From positions 1-37,970 of the forward strand of contig DAINSQ010000025.1 of NCBI GenBank assembly GCA_036741235.1: 37,970 bases of DNA. The letters are read 5' to 3'. Positions 25,467 through 33,991 of this stretch are shown piece by piece. Below the pieces are notes generated by a model that ran no database searches, was not told the origin of the DNA, and was given only the letters and a program-made list of their open reading frames with translations. This stretch comes from JABWBR01 sp036741235 (GTDB taxonomy: Bacteria > Bacteroidota > Bacteroidia > Chitinophagales > Saprospiraceae). A program made the translations under genes and the position numbers. The stretch's first letter is position 1; the number at the start of each line of letters is the position of its first letter.

Positions 25467-28400
25467 TTAATTTCCATCCTTTTTGTCTTTTTTCTTGAAT
25501 GGATTGAACTTGTCCAGATTTTCTTTGATTTTATCTGTGCCTTCCTTTCCGGCGCCTTCGAGGACTTTGTCGACTTTTTTCTGAGCCGTGGAGTCAAGCA
25601 CGCCGCCCAATTTGTCTTTGGCAGCTTCCTTGGCTTTTTTGGTGAGGTCTTCAGCCGCTTTATCCACTTCTTTTTTTACGACGGTTTTGGCGGAGTCTAC
25701 CGCTTTGGTAGCCGTTTCTGTGGCTTTTGCCTTGCCTTCGTCCAATTTCTGCTGCAGCTGTTGCTTGGCTTCGGTTTTGGCAGCTTCTACTACTGATGTT
25801 TCTTCGCCTTCGCCGCCGAGCAGTTTGAGTTTGACTTTGGGATTGGCGATGCTGCCCGTCAAATTGACCATGACGTTAACAAATTCGCTTTTTTTGATGT
25901 TGACGCCCAATTTTGCGGCTTCGCTTTGCAACGCGCTCAGCCCGCTACTGGCCGCGGCGCCTACAGCGTTGCTTTCCAGTAATTTGCGCGGTATGCGGGC
26001 TTTTATGCGGTAATCCATATCCTGTGAGATGGCGTGTTTGCCGCCGATGGTCATGGCTATGTCTTTTACTTTGTAGTCAAAGTCCTTGAGTTCCAAGGCG
26101 CCGTCTTTTACCTCAAACCAGTTTTTGGTGTTTTCGAGCTTGAGGTTGTCTTTGAGGTAGTCTACGTTGAGGGCGTTGCCTACGGCCTGTAGGGGTTTGA
26201 ATCCTTTGACGACGCCGTTGATGGTTTGAAGGAATCCCTCGGCGTTGAGCGTATTGTATTGGGGCATGAGGTCTTTACCCAGCTTGCCGTCCATGATCAG
26301 GCTGGTAGTAAATATGCCTTCGATGAATTTGCCGATAGGCGCAAGCTTTTGAAAGCTGTTGAAGGTATTAAACGCCTTTTGGAAATCCATTTTGTTGAGG
26401 TCGAATTTCATGCTGAAGCCGGGGCTGTCTTTGTCTTTGGAGTCGTAGCTGCCGGCCAGGCCGATGCTGCCGCCCAGCGTTTTGGCCGTGGTTTCGTCGA
26501 GTACTACGGCCTGGTCTTTTACAATCAGCGTGCCTTTGAGGTCGTTGAGCTCCATATTGGTGTATATGAGCTTGCGTATATCGGCATTGATACGCATGTC
26601 GATGTTGGCGGGCACTACGATGGGTTCGAGACCTTCTGTCGTGGCCGGCGCCTGAGTGGTGGTGGCAGCAGGCGCAGGCGAGCCTTCTTCACTGGTCATA
26701 AACTGGTTGAGGTTGAGCAATTTGGAACTCAGGCTGATATCGCCTCCCAATACGGCGTCGCCATAGAGGTAATCAAAGGCATTGGTAATGACCCCGCCGG
26801 CCTTGAAATCGCTGTCGCCGATGATCGCGCCCAGGCTTTGCACTTCCATACGGTTGGGTTTGACATTGCCTTTTACAACGGCCTGCTTGATGCGGTAGTC
26901 TTCGTACACTATTTCTCCCATTTCACCGTCGAGGGTGAAGTCGAAGCGGTCAAAAGGACGCTCTGCAGAGGCTTCTGTTTCTCCGCTTGCCGTATCCGTC
27001 TCGTTTGCGCTTGATGCCGCAGGTACGGGGGTAGCAGCCGGCTCGCTGTCGGAGAGCCATTCGTTGGCGTCAAAGAAGCGGGAACGCACCCGCATTTGTC
27101 CTGTCATCGTTTTTTTAGGAGAAAAATAGGCGAGGATATTGTCGATTTTACCGCTGGCCTGCAAGTCGCTTTTGCCCAGTTGCGCGTCAAACTGGTCGAT
27201 GCCAACGTGCTGGGGTGTGAAATTCATGGCCGCCTTGCGGATGAAAACGGCAGGCATGTCGCTCGATTTATATTTGAGTTGGTCGACGGTCAGGCTGCCT
27301 GCCATGTTTACGCGCTCGTAATCCTGTTGATCAATGTACGACATACGCGTCTGGGCGGCAATATCCGCGCTTATTATCCCGCTGAGTTGCTCAAATCCCT
27401 CCATGGGGAAAGCTTGCATCAACTCGGCCAAATTGAGCACGCCGTCTACATCGGCGTCAACGTCGGGGTCGGAAATGGGCGTTTCCAGCGTGAATCGGGC
27501 TTTGATCGGGTTTTTGCCGATGCGCAGGTTGAATTTCGGCGCATTAACGGTCATATCGTCGAAATTGCTGGTCGGACTTTTTACATCTACCAGCGCTTCA
27601 ATACCGGAGATGCCCAGAGGGAGATCGGGATATTTTACATTGGCATTGTCAACACCCAAGTGGATGTCAAAGGCAGGATATTCCTCCCTGTCGCCGTTGT
27701 AAGTGCCTTTGAAAGCGCCGGCTAATTCAAATTTACCGTCGGCTTTTACGTTTTCATAACCTTCGATATAGGCGTTCGGTATCAACGACCAGAGCTGCTT
27801 GAAGTCGTTTTGAGGCGTGCTGAAGGTCATGTCCATATTGATATCCTCTTCCAGTAATTGCACAAATCCATCAGCATTGAGTTCAAATTCGTTGATAACA
27901 AGCTTGTTATCTTTCAGAGTGTATTTGCTGTTGGGCTGGTCGATAAGAAAATCGGCGTCAAGTACGGTTTTGGCTTTTTTGAGATAAGGGATGGCGCCCT
28001 GTTGCACGGTAAACGCCGCCATATCGGTATGGGTGCTCAACTCCATGATATCAAGGCTGAAATTGCCCGAACCTTCGTGGTTGAGCTGTTCGATATTGAC
28101 GTAAGTACCGCCGCTGCGATCGTCGTATATGACATTGGCGCCGGCGATGCTGTATTTTTTGAGTTTAACTTCAATGTTTGTGGGCGGGGCTTCTGCTTCG
28201 GGTTCGGGGGCCTCGCTGGGTTTGGCAATATCGTAGTTGGCCCTGCCGTCTTCGAGTACCAGTATATTGATATTGGGTTTTTCCAGATGTACCGATTGGA
28301 TTCGTACGGGATTGCCCCCGCTGAGAATAGACAGCAGGTCGAGGGTGAAGTCGACAGATTCTCCGGATGCCAGCGGAATACCTTCGAAATCGCCAACACC

Positions 28401-28625
28401 GGTTACGCTGTAATCGTGCAAGCTAAAACTGAAATTTGGGAAACTGCGAAAAAGAGTGAGGCTCACCGAACCAAAGTCTACCTTCGCATTGATCGTTTTG
28501 TTGATTTCTTCTATGGCAATTGCATGGATTTTATTTTTGAAAATAAAAGGCAATGCAGCCGCAGCAGCTATTACAACTACAAAGAAGATCGACAAACCAA
28601 TTGCTATTTTTTTGACCACTTTCAT
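25467..28625 (-). CDS. AsmA family protein with C-terminal charged helical tail
   Basis: A 1,052-residue protein with an N-terminal membrane anchor (residues ~5-30, VVVIAAAAALPFIF) and an AsmA-type start: DFGSVSLTLFRSFPNFSFSLHDYSVTG. The long central part is made of repeated beta-rich segments, interrupted by Pro/Ala/Glu/Ser-rich linkers near residues ~540 and ~650. AsmA-like proteins of this superfamily are thought to form bridges carrying lipids between the inner and outer membranes. The last ~110 residues switch to an Ala/Lys/Glu-rich, repeat-like helical tail (KATETATKAVDSAK, KKAKEAAKDKL), resembling LEA/apolipophorin-type amphipathic helices and ending in a Lys-rich segment (FKKKDKKDGN). 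The next gene on the strand is nhaD, 87 bases away, so it may be a separate unit. Role in envelope lipid traffic is inferred. Confidence 0.85.
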   Translation of the reverse strand: MKVVKKIAIGLSIFFVVVIAAAAALPFIFKNKIHAIAIEEINKTINAKVDFGSVSLTLFRSFPNFSFSLHDYSVTGVGDFEGIPLASGESVDFTLDLLSILSGGNPVRIQSVHLEKPNINILVLEDGRANYDIAKPSEAPEPEAEAPPTNIEVKLKKYSIAGANVIYDDRSGGTYVNIEQLNHEGSGNFSLDIMELSTHTDMAAFTVQQGAIPYLKKAKTVLDADFLIDQPNSKYTLKDNKLVINEFELNADGFVQLLEEDINMDMTFSTPQNDFKQLWSLIPNAYIEGYENVKADGKFELAGAFKGTYNGDREEYPAFDIHLGVDNANVKYPDLPLGISGIEALVDVKSPTSNFDDMTVNAPKFNLRIGKNPIKARFTLETPISDPDVDADVDGVLNLAELMQAFPMEGFEQLSGIISADIAAQTRMSYIDQQDYERVNMAGSLTVDQLKYKSSDMPAVFIRKAAMNFTPQHVGIDQFDAQLGKSDLQASGKIDNILAYFSPKKTMTGQMRVRSRFFDANEWLSDSEPAATPVPAASSANETDTASGETEASAERPFDRFDFTLDGEMGEIVYEDYRIKQAVVKGNVKPNRMEVQSLGAIIGDSDFKAGGVITNAFDYLYGDAVLGGDISLSSKLLNLNQFMTSEEGSPAPAATTTQAPATTEGLEPIVVPANIDMRINADIRKLIYTNMELNDLKGTLIVKDQAVVLDETTAKTLGGSIGLAGSYDSKDKDSPGFSMKFDLNKMDFQKAFNTFNSFQKLAPIGKFIEGIFTTSLIMDGKLGKDLMPQYNTLNAEGFLQTINGVVKGFKPLQAVGNALNVDYLKDNLKLENTKNWFEVKDGALELKDFDYKVKDIAMTIGGKHAISQDMDYRIKARIPRKLLESNAVGAAASSGLSALQSEAAKLGVNIKKSEFVNVMVNLTGSIANPKVKLKLLGGEGEETSVVEAAKTEAKQQLQQKLDEGKAKATETATKAVDSAKTVVKKEVDKAAEDLTKKAKEAAKDKLGGVLDSTAQKKVDKVLEGAGKEGTDKIKENLDKFNPFKKKDKKDGN

Positions 28626-28644
28626 GTCAGTAGGTATTTAATTT

Positions 28645-28652
28645 TATCTTTG
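28645..28652 (+). promoter_or_regulatory. candidate -7 box for ribonuclease D
   Basis: TATCTTTG matches TAnnTTTG exactly. It lies 76 bases before the rnd ATG (28729), inside the 103-base divergent gap with the AsmA-like gene. No TTTG was found at the right distance upstream. Confidence 0.35.
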
Positions 28653-28728
28653 ATGCCGTCATGGACAGCATTGCACAAAGAAAAGTCGTTTTTTTGTTAA
28701 TTATAACGATAAAAGAGATCATAATTTC

Positions 28729-29919
28729 ATGTCAACGCGCGCCTATTCGCTTATTTCCCATCAAAAAGAACTCCAACTGTTTTTTGAGACCAACAAATCT
28801 GTTCCCTGGTTGTGTTTTGATACCGAATTTGTGGGTGAAAAAAGATTTCTAACTCGCATCTGCCTGATCCAGGTTGTTACGCCTCATGGCAATTATCTTA
28901 TCGATCCTTTCGAGATCAATGACCTTGGGCCTTTCCTCACTTTGCTGACCGATCCCGGAATTTGCAAAATCACTCATGCCGGCGACAATGATTATCGCTT
29001 GTTTTACACCCATTTTGATGTAGTGCCGGCTAATGTTTTTGATACGCAGGTGGCGGCTGCATTTGCCGGGTATAAATATCCGGTGTCGTTTAAAAAGTTG
29101 GTAGAGAATGAGTTGCGCTTGTCGTTGTCAAAAGGTTATGCTGTAGCGGATTGGGAGGCGCGCCCGTTTAATCCACAGCAACTGAGTTATGCGCTCGACG
29201 ATGTTTTGCCCCTGTATGAGCTTTGGCAGTCGCTAACTGAAAAATTAAAGCATAAAAACCGCCTGAGCTGGGCCGAGGAAGAGTGCGCCCGTTGGGAAGA
29301 TGACGCTTTTTATGCCCGCGACCCGCACCAGGAAGCGCTGAATAGCGGACTGATGAAGGCGCTGAACGCCAGAGAACAGGTGTTTTTGCTGCGATTATTT
29401 GCCTGGCGGCGGCAGGTTGCATCACAGAAGGATTATTCAAAAGAAATGGTGCTGCCCAGCAAACTCATCGGTACGATCGTAAAAAGTATGTCTTCAGGTC
29501 GCGATGCGCTGCGTCAAAACCGTCGTATTCCGGAAAAGATCGTACATCAATACGGCGCCGAATTTGAACGCCTCTACCGAACGCCGGCTACCGATGAAGA
29601 AAAAACCTTGCTGGAACAAGTACAGCCGGAAGAAATGGAAAATCCCCGCGAAGAGATACTGATAGAAATGTTGCATTTGCTGGTCAAGCAAAAAAGTTTT
29701 GAAGCAGGCATTTCTCCAGCTCTGGTTATTGCACGCAACGCGTTGGCAAGGATTAAAGCCGATGCCGGTGCTGTAGAAGAATACCTTGGCCGGGGCTGGC
29801 GCCGTCAACTGCTGGGAGAGCGTTTTGTGGAGTGGCTGCTGCGGTTTGATCAGTTGCAATTGGATATCAACGATGGGACGATTGAATTGCGTATTGTCAG
29901 CGATGCTGATTATCATTAA
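28729..29919 (+). CDS. rnd: ribonuclease D
   Basis: A 396-residue 3'-5' exoribonuclease of the DEDDy family, which trims tRNA and other small RNA precursors. Exo I motif: Asp31 and Glu33 in CFDTEF. Exo II: the Asp in HAGDNDYRLF. Exo III (DEDDy type): Tyr-x-x-x-Asp in YALDDVLPL. Typical family text FDTQVAAAFAGY is present. The HRDC domain starts near residue 205 (NAREQVFLLRLFAWRRQVASQKD, VLPSKLIGTIV). Length is normal. The ATG follows a 103-base divergent gap with a -7-like box. The gene is separated from the following ABC gene by a short hairpin. Confidence 0.94.
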   Translation: MSTRAYSLISHQKELQLFFETNKSVPWLCFDTEFVGEKRFLTRICLIQVVTPHGNYLIDPFEINDLGPFLTLLTDPGICKITHAGDNDYRLFYTHFDVVPANVFDTQVAAAFAGYKYPVSFKKLVENELRLSLSKGYAVADWEARPFNPQQLSYALDDVLPLYELWQSLTEKLKHKNRLSWAEEECARWEDDAFYARDPHQEALNSGLMKALNAREQVFLLRLFAWRRQVASQKDYSKEMVLPSKLIGTIVKSMSSGRDALRQNRRIPEKIVHQYGAEFERLYRTPATDEEKTLLEQVQPEEMENPREEILIEMLHLLVKQKSFEAGISPALVIARNALARIKADAGAVEEYLGRGWRRQLLGERFVEWLLRFDQLQLDINDGTIELRIVSDADYH

Positions 29920-29924
29920 TAGCC

Positions 29925-29942
29925 GGCGCTTTGCGAAGCGCC
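29925..29942 (+). other. perfect 7-bp hairpin between rnd and the ABC gene
   Basis: GGCGCTT (29925-29931), loop TGCG, AAGCGCC (29936-29942). It lies wholly in the 32-base gap, 9 bases before ATG 29952. No T-run follows, so termination would be weak. It could instead shape the start region of the ABC mRNA. Confidence 0.35.
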
Positions 29943-29951
29943 ATTAAGCGT

Positions 29952-31679
29952 ATGAACAAACCTGCGCCCATTTTATCTGTCTCCGATCTGCGTATTGTAT
30001 TCGATACCATTAACGGGCCGCATACGGCTGTCGACGGTATCAGCTTTTCGCTTCAAAAAGGCGAAACGCTGGGAATCGTCGGCGAATCGGGCTCCGGCAA
30101 ATCCGTGACGGCGCTGTCGATTATAGGATTGCTTCCGCCTCACGCCAACGCCGCTTCAGGAGGCGAGATGACGTATTTTCCAGTGAATGATCAGCCTGTG
30201 GCCTTGTCATCCCTGCGCGGCCCGCACTGGCGCAGCATCAGAGGGCGAAAGATCGCTATGATTTTTCAGGAGCCCATGACTTCGCTGAACCCCGTGATGC
30301 GTTGCGGCGACCAAATCGTTGAGGCTATCCGGCTGCATCATGGATCGGAAACTGCCGATGCCAAAAAAACGGCGCTATCCTGGCTGGAAAAAGTACGCAT
30401 TAACGATCCGGAGCGCGTATTTGATGCCTACCCGCACCAATTGTCCGGCGGCCAAAAGCAGCGCATTATGATCGCCATGGCGCTTTGCGGCCAACCGGAT
30501 GTGTTGATAGCCGACGAGCCTACTACGGCGCTTGATGTGACGGTGCAACAGGCTATCCTGTCATTGCTGAGCGATTTAAGAAAAGACCTGGGGTTATCAG
30601 TGTTGTTTATTACCCACGACTTGGGGGTCATGTCCGCCATTGCCGATCGGGTTATAGTAATGCGTCAGGGTAAAATAGTAGAATCCGGTGAAATAGGCCG
30701 GCTATTCCAATCGCCGCAACATCCCTATACAAAAGGGCTTTTGGCCTGCCGCCCCCCGCTTGATAAGCAACTAAAACGCCTGCCTGTGGTCGGCGATTTT
30801 GACCAATCTTCCGAAACGGAAATACAGGCTGTTGTCAACTCTCGCATTTTGAAAGCCGAAGAGATAACCCGGCGGCAGGAGCAACTGCGCCAGTCGCCCC
30901 CGTTGCTGGTTGTTGAAGGTTTGCATACCTGGTTTGCCGCCAAAACCGGCTTTTGGAACCGTTCAACCCAATGGGTGAAGGCCGTAGACGATATTAATTT
31001 CGAAGTATATCGGGGAGAAACGCTGGGATTGGTGGGCGAATCGGGTTCCGGGAAAACTACGCTGGGGCGGAGTATTCTCCGGCTGGAAGAGCCCAGGCAA
31101 GGGCGCATCTTGTTTGATGGCCAGGACGTCCGGGCCGCTTCTGATCCTCAACTCGTTGGTTTGCGTCAGCAAATGCAAATCATTTTTCAGGATCCCTACG
31201 CTTCGTTTAATCCGCGGCTCATGATAGGGGAAGCCGTAGCGGAGCCGATGAAAGTTCACGGCATTGGCAGTAGCGACGCCGAGCGAAGGGATATGGCCGT
31301 TGCATTACTTGAAAAGGTTGGACTCGACGGCGCTTTTTACTCGCGTTACCCTCATGAATTTTCAGGAGGACAAAGGCAGCGCATCGGTATCGCCAGGGCG
31401 CTGGCTGTCAACCCGAGGTTTATTGTATGCGATGAATGCGTCTCCGCGCTCGACGTATCCGTACAGGCACAGGTGCTCAATTTGCTGAAATCACTTCAGG
31501 AAGAGCGCGGACTCACCTATATCTTTATCTCTCACGACTTATCGGTGGTGCGCTTTATGAGCGACCGCATTGCGGTGATGAAAGAAGGGAAAATTGTGGA
31601 ATTGGCTACCGCTGATGAGATTTATCGCCATTCACAACACCCGTATACCAGGCAATTATTGGCGGCAGTGCCGGGGTAG
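29952..31679 (+). CDS. double ABC ATPase of a dipeptide/oligopeptide-type transporter
   Basis: A 575-residue protein made of two fused ABC ATPase domains, as in YejF/GsiA. I use ATG 29952; a TTG at 29931 would lie in a hairpin. Domain 1 (~1-270): Walker A GESGSGKSVT, signature LSGGQKQR, Walker B LIADEPTTALD. Domain 2 (~300-575): Walker A GESGSGKTTL, signature FSGGQRQR, Walker B FIVCDECVSALD (Cys replacing the usual Pro). Both domains carry the OppD/OppF-type C-terminal motif (HPYTKGLLA, HPYTRQLLA). No permease or substrate-binding protein gene is next to it; such ATPases are often unlinked in Bacteroidota. Substrate (peptide or nickel or other) unknown. A repeat-hairpin region follows the stop. 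Confidence 0.91.
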   Translation: MNKPAPILSVSDLRIVFDTINGPHTAVDGISFSLQKGETLGIVGESGSGKSVTALSIIGLLPPHANAASGGEMTYFPVNDQPVALSSLRGPHWRSIRGRKIAMIFQEPMTSLNPVMRCGDQIVEAIRLHHGSETADAKKTALSWLEKVRINDPERVFDAYPHQLSGGQKQRIMIAMALCGQPDVLIADEPTTALDVTVQQAILSLLSDLRKDLGLSVLFITHDLGVMSAIADRVIVMRQGKIVESGEIGRLFQSPQHPYTKGLLACRPPLDKQLKRLPVVGDFDQSSETEIQAVVNSRILKAEEITRRQEQLRQSPPLLVVEGLHTWFAAKTGFWNRSTQWVKAVDDINFEVYRGETLGLVGESGSGKTTLGRSILRLEEPRQGRILFDGQDVRAASDPQLVGLRQQMQIIFQDPYASFNPRLMIGEAVAEPMKVHGIGSSDAERRDMAVALLEKVGLDGAFYSRYPHEFSGGQRQRIGIARALAVNPRFIVCDECVSALDVSVQAQVLNLLKSLQEERGLTYIFISHDLSVVRFMSDRIAVMKEGKIVELATADEIYRHSQHPYTRQLLAAVPG

Positions 31680-31683
31680 GGAG

Positions 31684-31725
31684 GTTGTGGGTTGTAGGTT
31701 GTAGGTTGTAAGTTGTAGGTTGTAA
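31684..31725 (+). repeat. tandem heptamer repeat, GTTGTAG-like, six units
   Basis: Six adjacent 7-base units run GTTGTGG, GTTGTAG, GTTGTAG, GTTGTAA, GTTGTAG, GTTGTAA. They begin 5 bases after the ABC gene's stop and run into a long inverted repeat. Such runs are slippage-prone, so copy number could vary between strains. Confidence 0.85.
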
Positions 31726-31750
31726 GTTAATATAACCTACAACCTACAAC
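31712..31750 (+). terminator. 17-bp hairpin at the convergent junction
   Basis: The left arm (31712-31728) and right arm (31734-31750) are complementary over 17 positions with one A-C mismatch and a 5-base loop AATAT. The left arm consists of the last units of the heptamer array, and the right arm is the inverse of two such units plus a few bases. It lies between the ABC gene (ends 31679) and the convergent T9SS gene (ends 31756). A bidirectional terminator is plausible; no strong T-run follows on the plus strand. Confidence 0.55.
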
Positions 31751-31755
31751 AACAA

Positions 31756-33444
31756 TTAACGCGCTATCACAAAACGTTCAGCGCGGTAGCCTTCCGGCGT
31801 CAGGATCGACAATACGTACGTGCCGTTGGGCAGGTCGTGAACGTCGAAGCGGAACGTTTCGTTCAATACGTTTTCGAGGCGCTGCTGGCCGATCATCTTG
31901 CCGTTGATATCCAGAATACCAACCTGTACCTCTTTAGCTACCTGGTCGAGTTCGAAGCCGAGGTTGAGGTAATCGCTTGCCGGGTTGGGCATCACCTTCA
32001 CTTTGAAGGCGTCCAGCGGCTTAATGTCTTCCGTGCCTACTACGAAACCGTCGAGGTGCAGGCGGCAAGCCACGGTGCGGTCAGACCATCCTGAATAGAG
32101 GATATCGAGGAACAGCGGCTGCGTAGGGAAGTTGGCATACTCTACATTGCTGGATGCCATGAAACGCGGAGCAACGTTCAAAGCGGGACCGGAGCCGTCA
32201 TAAAGCAATACGATATAGTATGCGCCGCCTGGCTCAAGTTCAACTACATCGCCGGTGAGCGATTCGAGTTCAACGAGGATTAACTCGTTGGCGGGCGTTG
32301 CAGAAGTGATGGAGTGCGCGCCGATGGCTATGGGCGTAAGGTCGTCAAAGCTGGCGCCGGAAGTGGCAAAGTCGATCTGGCCGTTGTCGTCAGCATCGGC
32401 GTCATAGAGCACCACGTTAACCACATCGAGGGTCGGATCGCCGGAGATCAGGCTGGCCGGGTTGGTCAAGCCGAAAGAGGCATGGGTTACCACAGCGCCA
32501 TCGGGGCCGGCAATAACCAAAGAACCAATGTTGTAGGTCAGGTTGTAAGGATCGACGAAGCTGGCGTCAGAGGGGCCCGCGCTGCCGTCCAGGGTGCCGT
32601 TGTCAAGCGCCCAGGTATAGTCGGTCATGACAAACTTGGTCTCGATGATATCATCGTTTTGGTCGTTGGAGAACACAACCGTGTATTCGCCAAGTTCGGT
32701 GGGCGTATAGCTGCCTACCATAGAGATCATCGAGTCAGACAAGCCGGCGATGTCTTCGAAACCAGTGAGCGTTTCTACTGCGCCGCTGGGAGAGGTAATC
32801 TCCGCCTGTGCCGTTACCGTCAAAGGATCTGGAGAAGCATTGACATAATTCACGCTCATCAAGTCAATAGGAACAGCCTGAGAAAGCGGCGTGTGGTAAG
32901 AATACGAAGCAACGCCGCCATAGAACGACTTGATGGTAAACGACATTTCAACAGGCGTGCCGCTGTCAACTACCGGTACGATCGTTTCGCAGCTTGCGCG
33001 CGACAAAAATACGGCAGGCGTAGTGATCGTGCTGTCAAAAGTGGGGTCGGCCGACATGTTGTAGACCGTGGTAGCCCCATCCGTAGCAGTGGTGTAGTGG
33101 TTGCATATTACCACGCCCGCTGCGCCTGCTTGTTGGGCGTTCCATACTTTTACGGTAAAGTTGCAGGCGCCGCGACGGATAAGCGCAATTTTGCCGGTCA
33201 GGTCGGTGAGTACGTCGCCGCAGGCCAGGCTGTCAGTTTCGGTAAATGCCCATGCCATCTGGCCGGTTACGGTTTCGCTGAGCGTAGGGCCCCAGCCAGA
33301 CTGGGTGCCGTAATCATAGACGCCGGCGATGCTGGCGGGCGACAATACTTCCACATCTACGGGGAACGGCGAGTCGATGTTAATTTGCGCGTCGGCAAAT
33401 TGCATGACTGCAATAGAGAGAACAAGTGTAAACAGTTTTTTCAT
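31756..33444 (-). CDS. secreted PA-domain protein with T9SS type A sorting domain
   Basis: A 562-residue protein with a signal peptide ending near FADAQ (residue ~19). Residues ~65-150 are a protease-associated (PA) domain: SLACGDVLTDLTGKIALIRRGACNFTVKVWNAQQAGAAGVVICN. A beta-rich region follows, including an Ig-like segment (SPSGAVETLTGFEDI) and another covering ~300-480. The last ~75 residues are the type IX secretion signal: VMPNPASDYLNLGF, then ILDINGKMIGQ and LPNGTYVLSILTPEG, ending in FVIAR. It should be exported to the outer membrane by T9SS and then released or surface-bound. I see no HExxH or catalytic Ser/Asp triad, so the PA domain is not attached to a recognisable peptidase. Function unknown. 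Confidence 0.88.
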   Translation of the reverse strand: MKKLFTLVLSIAVMQFADAQINIDSPFPVDVEVLSPASIAGVYDYGTQSGWGPTLSETVTGQMAWAFTETDSLACGDVLTDLTGKIALIRRGACNFTVKVWNAQQAGAAGVVICNHYTTATDGATTVYNMSADPTFDSTITTPAVFLSRASCETIVPVVDSGTPVEMSFTIKSFYGGVASYSYHTPLSQAVPIDLMSVNYVNASPDPLTVTAQAEITSPSGAVETLTGFEDIAGLSDSMISMVGSYTPTELGEYTVVFSNDQNDDIIETKFVMTDYTWALDNGTLDGSAGPSDASFVDPYNLTYNIGSLVIAGPDGAVVTHASFGLTNPASLISGDPTLDVVNVVLYDADADDNGQIDFATSGASFDDLTPIAIGAHSITSATPANELILVELESLTGDVVELEPGGAYYIVLLYDGSGPALNVAPRFMASSNVEYANFPTQPLFLDILYSGWSDRTVACRLHLDGFVVGTEDIKPLDAFKVKVMPNPASDYLNLGFELDQVAKEVQVGILDINGKMIGQQRLENVLNETFRFDVHDLPNGTYVLSILTPEGYRAERFVIAR

Positions 33445-33742
33445 ATTAGTCCGGTTTTATTACAAATTGAAAAAATTCCCGATTGCTGAATCAGGTAATG
33501 ACCAGGTTTTGTTGAATTCCAGACGGGGAAAAGTCAATAATACTCAAAGGCGTCATTCCTCAATTCATTGCGTGTTTGCAAATTTCAAAAAAAATGTACG
33601 GATTTTGCAACCTTTCTGAAAAAAAAACCGTCTATCAAGTTAATGTGATCGATATTACTGACTGGTATGTCGAAAAAAACAGGTTGACTGCAATAAATTG
33701 TTTAATTTTGATATTGCTTAAGAGGATTAAATACCAAAATCC
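33445..33742. other. 298-base divergent intergenic region
   Basis: The gap between the T9SS gene and the small membrane-protein gene is A/T-rich, with several A-runs (around 33585-33592 and 33620-33628). I found no ORF with coding character, no tRNA, and no strong hairpin. It contains one exact TAnnTTTG box on the plus strand at 33703-33710. No exact -7 box was found for the minus-strand T9SS gene. Confidence 0.5.
33703..33710 (+). promoter_or_regulatory. candidate -7 box for the small membrane-protein gene
   Basis: TAATTTTG matches TAnnTTTG exactly and lies 32 bases before ATG 33743. A TTG at 33684-33686 is only 16 bases upstream, shorter than the usual 19-21. Confidence 0.38.
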
Positions 33743-33991
33743 ATGAAAAAGCTGAACTTCCGTACCGCCATTTTTGTATTCCTCGCCATTCTGAGCGCTG
33801 CCTCTTATCTTTATATCAATACAGGAACAATACAAGGCACTGATAATCAAGAGCAATCTGGTCAAAATCTCGATGGTTTATCAGAGGAAGAAATATGGGA
33901 TGAAGATCAGGACGGTCGTACGCCGCTCCCAGATGTTCATTTGCTCAAGAAAATGGTAGAGGGGGGAAGACGGTTTATTCCGGCTCATTAA
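33743..33991 (+). CDS. small single-pass membrane or secreted protein, unknown function
   Basis: An 82-residue protein. Residues ~8-26 (AIFVFLAILSAASYLYI) form one hydrophobic segment after a Lys/Arg-containing start, so it is either anchored in the inner membrane with its tail in the periplasm or cleaved. The rest is hydrophilic and rich in Gln, Asp and Glu (SEEEIWDEDQDGRTPLPD), then basic at the end (KKMVEGGRRFIPAH). I do not recognise the family. In favour of a real gene: a plausible -7 box upstream, a sensible N-terminal signal, and a stop that abuts the convergent MBL gene without overlap. Confidence 0.55.
   Translation: MKKLNFRTAIFVFLAILSAASYLYINTGTIQGTDNQEQSGQNLDGLSEEEIWDEDQDGRTPLPDVHLLKKMVEGGRRFIPAH

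Noticed and set aside
25588..28700. Several open frames on the plus strand opposite the AsmA-like gene
   Set aside because: All are shadows of the AsmA-like coding sequence and none shows a domain, start signal or length consistent with a real gene.
32314..33489. Long open frame (about 391 codons, plus strand) antisense to the T9SS protein
   Set aside because: The minus-strand protein has a signal peptide, PA domain and T9SS signal. The plus-strand product is Arg/Gly/Val/Ala-rich with no motifs.
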